Shown in pieces: positions 62,019 through 62,928 of a DNA stretch of 62,928 nt. Positions within the stretch are counted from its first letter, which is position 1; the number at the start of each line of letters is the position of its first letter. The translations under genes and the position numbers were made by a program. The stretch is from Candidatus Accumulibacter phosphatis (lineage in GTDB: Bacteria; Pseudomonadota; Gammaproteobacteria; Burkholderiales; Rhodocyclaceae): assembly GCF_012939955.1 (NCBI RefSeq), contig NZ_SPMY01000048.1, positions 1-62,928 on the forward strand, read 5' to 3'. The notes beneath the pieces were generated by a model that worked only from the letters and a program-made list of their open reading frames with translations, was not told the origin of the DNA and made no database searches.

Positions 62019-62314
62019 TCCGGGCGGCGGTACGCCGCATGGTCATGGCGGGAAAGCGGCTGTGCCTGACGCTGGCGTCGCTGGACGCCGCCGGCGAAGG
62101 GTGAGCCGCAGTTTTCACGCTTGGCAAAGAGGGTCGCACGCCACTGTGAGAACACTGGTGCAGCCGCGCGCAGCGGCGGGGTCGGCAGTCGGCAGCACTG
62201 ATCGGGCTTGCTCTGGCGGCCTTGGGGCTTGCTGGGGTGACGCACGAGGCTGCTATCTGGTGACCCGGTGAAGGGCTTGTGAAACAGCGAATACGCAAAA
62301 AAGCCGAATAAGAG

Positions 62315-62343
62315 TTGACCAGGTCCTGCCGGCTCGCTACAAT
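62315..62343 (+). promoter_or_regulatory. Strong sigma-70 promoter for the tRNA-fMet/rRNA operon
   Basis: TTGACC (62315-62320), exactly 17 nt, TACAAT (62338-62343): five of six at each box. The expected start is near 62350, about 95 nt before tRNA-fMet. It is in the 427-bp gap after the hemolysin III gene, which otherwise shows nothing recognisable. Confidence 0.8.
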
Positions 62344-62445
62344 GCTTCCTCTTCGCAGCACGCAGGGCCAGGCAGGGCAGCTTCATCGCTCAGGTCGAGG
62401 CAGTAAGTGCGGCGAAACAGAGGTAGAAATTTCTATCTTCAGTGT

Positions 62446-62522
62446 CGCGGGGTGGAGCAGTCTGGCAGCTCGTCGGGCTCATAACCCGAAGGTCACAGGT
62501 TCAAATCCTGTCCCCGCAACCA
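62446..62522 (+). tRNA. Initiator tRNA-fMet (CAU)
   Basis: A 77-nt cloverleaf with acceptor CGCGGGG paired to CCCCGCA, giving the C1-A72 mismatch that marks initiators, the three G-C pairs (GGG/CCC) below the anticodon loop CTCATAA, T-arm CAGGTTCAAATCCTG and encoded CCA. Located 162 nt before the 16S gene, in the rRNA leader. Confidence 0.96.
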
Positions 62523-62534
62523 GCTCTTTAAAAA
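62523..62534 (+). promoter_or_regulatory. rRNA boxA antitermination site
   Basis: GCTCTTTAAAAA, starting at the base after the tRNA CCA, matches the boxA consensus (GCTCTTTA). Expected to load the NusB/NusE antitermination complex on the 16S transcript. 150 nt before the 16S start. Confidence 0.8.
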
Positions 62535-62683
62535 TGAGACAACCGATAGGTGTGGGTTCTTGGTCTGGGGTGATCTGCTTATGCGGATTGCCAAAAAGAT
62601 GGAGTAACTCGCACGGAAGTAAAGCTGTTGGTCTGAGGGAACTTGGGCTGATGGAAGAACGTCGAGCGAGGGTTTCAGGATTT

Positions 62684-62928
62684 GAACTGAAGAGTTTGAT
62701 CCTGGCTCAGATTAAACGCTGGCGGCATGCCTTACACATGCAAGTCGAACGGCAGCACGGGGGCAACCCTGGTGGCGAGTGGCGGACGGGTGAGTAATAC
62801 ATCGGAACGTGCCCTGGAGTGGGGGATAACGTAGCGAAAGTTACGCTAATACCGCATATTCTGTGAGCAGGAAAGCAGGGGATCGCAAGACCTTGCGCTC
62901 TGCGAGCGGCCGATGTCGGATTAGCTAG
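62684..62928 (+). rRNA. 16S ribosomal RNA, 5' end (partial, runs off the window)
   Basis: GAAGAGTTTGATCCTGGCTC at 62689 onward is the universal 16S start; ATTAAACGCTGGCGGCATG, CATGCAAGTCGAACGG and GGGTGAGTAATACATCGGAA follow in order. The start was set by alignment with the E. coli 5' end from memory, so it could move by a few bases. The sequence has betaproteobacterial character. Confidence 0.97.

Noticed and set aside
62019..62300. Possible gene between hemolysin III and the rRNA promoter
   Set aside because: Frames on both strands are short or Arg/Ser/Pro-rich and lack start signals; treated as non-coding.

Overview
The window is GC-rich bacterial chromosome. The 5' end of a 16S rRNA gene at the right edge, the tig-clpP-clpX-lon-ppiD order, the CIRCE-controlled groESL operon and the general gene content point to a betaproteobacterium. 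Rhodocyclales, possibly Candidatus Accumulibacter-like, is my best guess; it is inferred from the look of the 16S start and the gene set, not from a search.

Region 1 (1-10.1 kb) is a type III-A CRISPR-Cas locus. One long minus-strand operon reads: CARF protein of the NE0113 family with a winged-helix-like tail, Csx1/Csx2-type CARF-HEPN RNase, csm1(cas10), csm2, csm3, csm4, csm5, cas6. It runs straight into a CRISPR array that continues off the left edge. The crRNA sense of the array agrees with the operon, and the first repeat lies 5 nt after the cas6 stop, so there is no room for an ordinary leader. cas1 and cas2 are not in the window. The two CARF proteins at the head of the operon are the likely cyclic-oligoadenylate sensors served by the Csm1 GGDD cyclase.

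Region 2 (10.1-31.3 kb) is mixed housekeeping and accessory sequence: a TPR protein, a coiled-coil membrane protein, arginase, a zinc-finger anti-sigma-like peptide, two small glycosyltransferase-like genes, a Tim44-like protein, an NhaR-type LysR regulator, an HPF-like protein, a Bax1-I protein, moaA-moeA, a Pat-type acyl-CoA synthetase/acetyltransferase, a Sel1 protein, a large arylsulfatase, and an ECF sigma factor with an overlapping membrane partner. Region 3 (31.3-50 kb) has a VWA lipoprotein, an AttEFGH-like ABC export set, a lytic transglycosylase, a candidate small RNA, a four-gene aldehyde dehydrogenase/Tat/GMC oxidoreductase/hydrolase operon probably for alcohol or ester oxidation, a TVP38 protein, a Na+/solute symporter, a truncated PIN toxin and a DUF4124-like protein.

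Region 4 (50-62.9 kb) is the protein quality-control block (trigger factor, ClpP, ClpX, Lon, tRNA-Val, tRNA-Asp, PpiD, GroEL, GroES), a hemolysin III family protein, and the start of an rRNA operon whose leader carries tRNA-fMet and a boxA.

Two whole-window observations matter to any reader. First, four genes (csx1/csx2, csm5, the Pat homologue and clpX) are each broken by exactly one extra base in a 6-7 nt homopolymer; since clpX is among them, these look more like consensus errors than real pseudogenes. Second, two families of small structured intergenic repeats are dispersed through the window.
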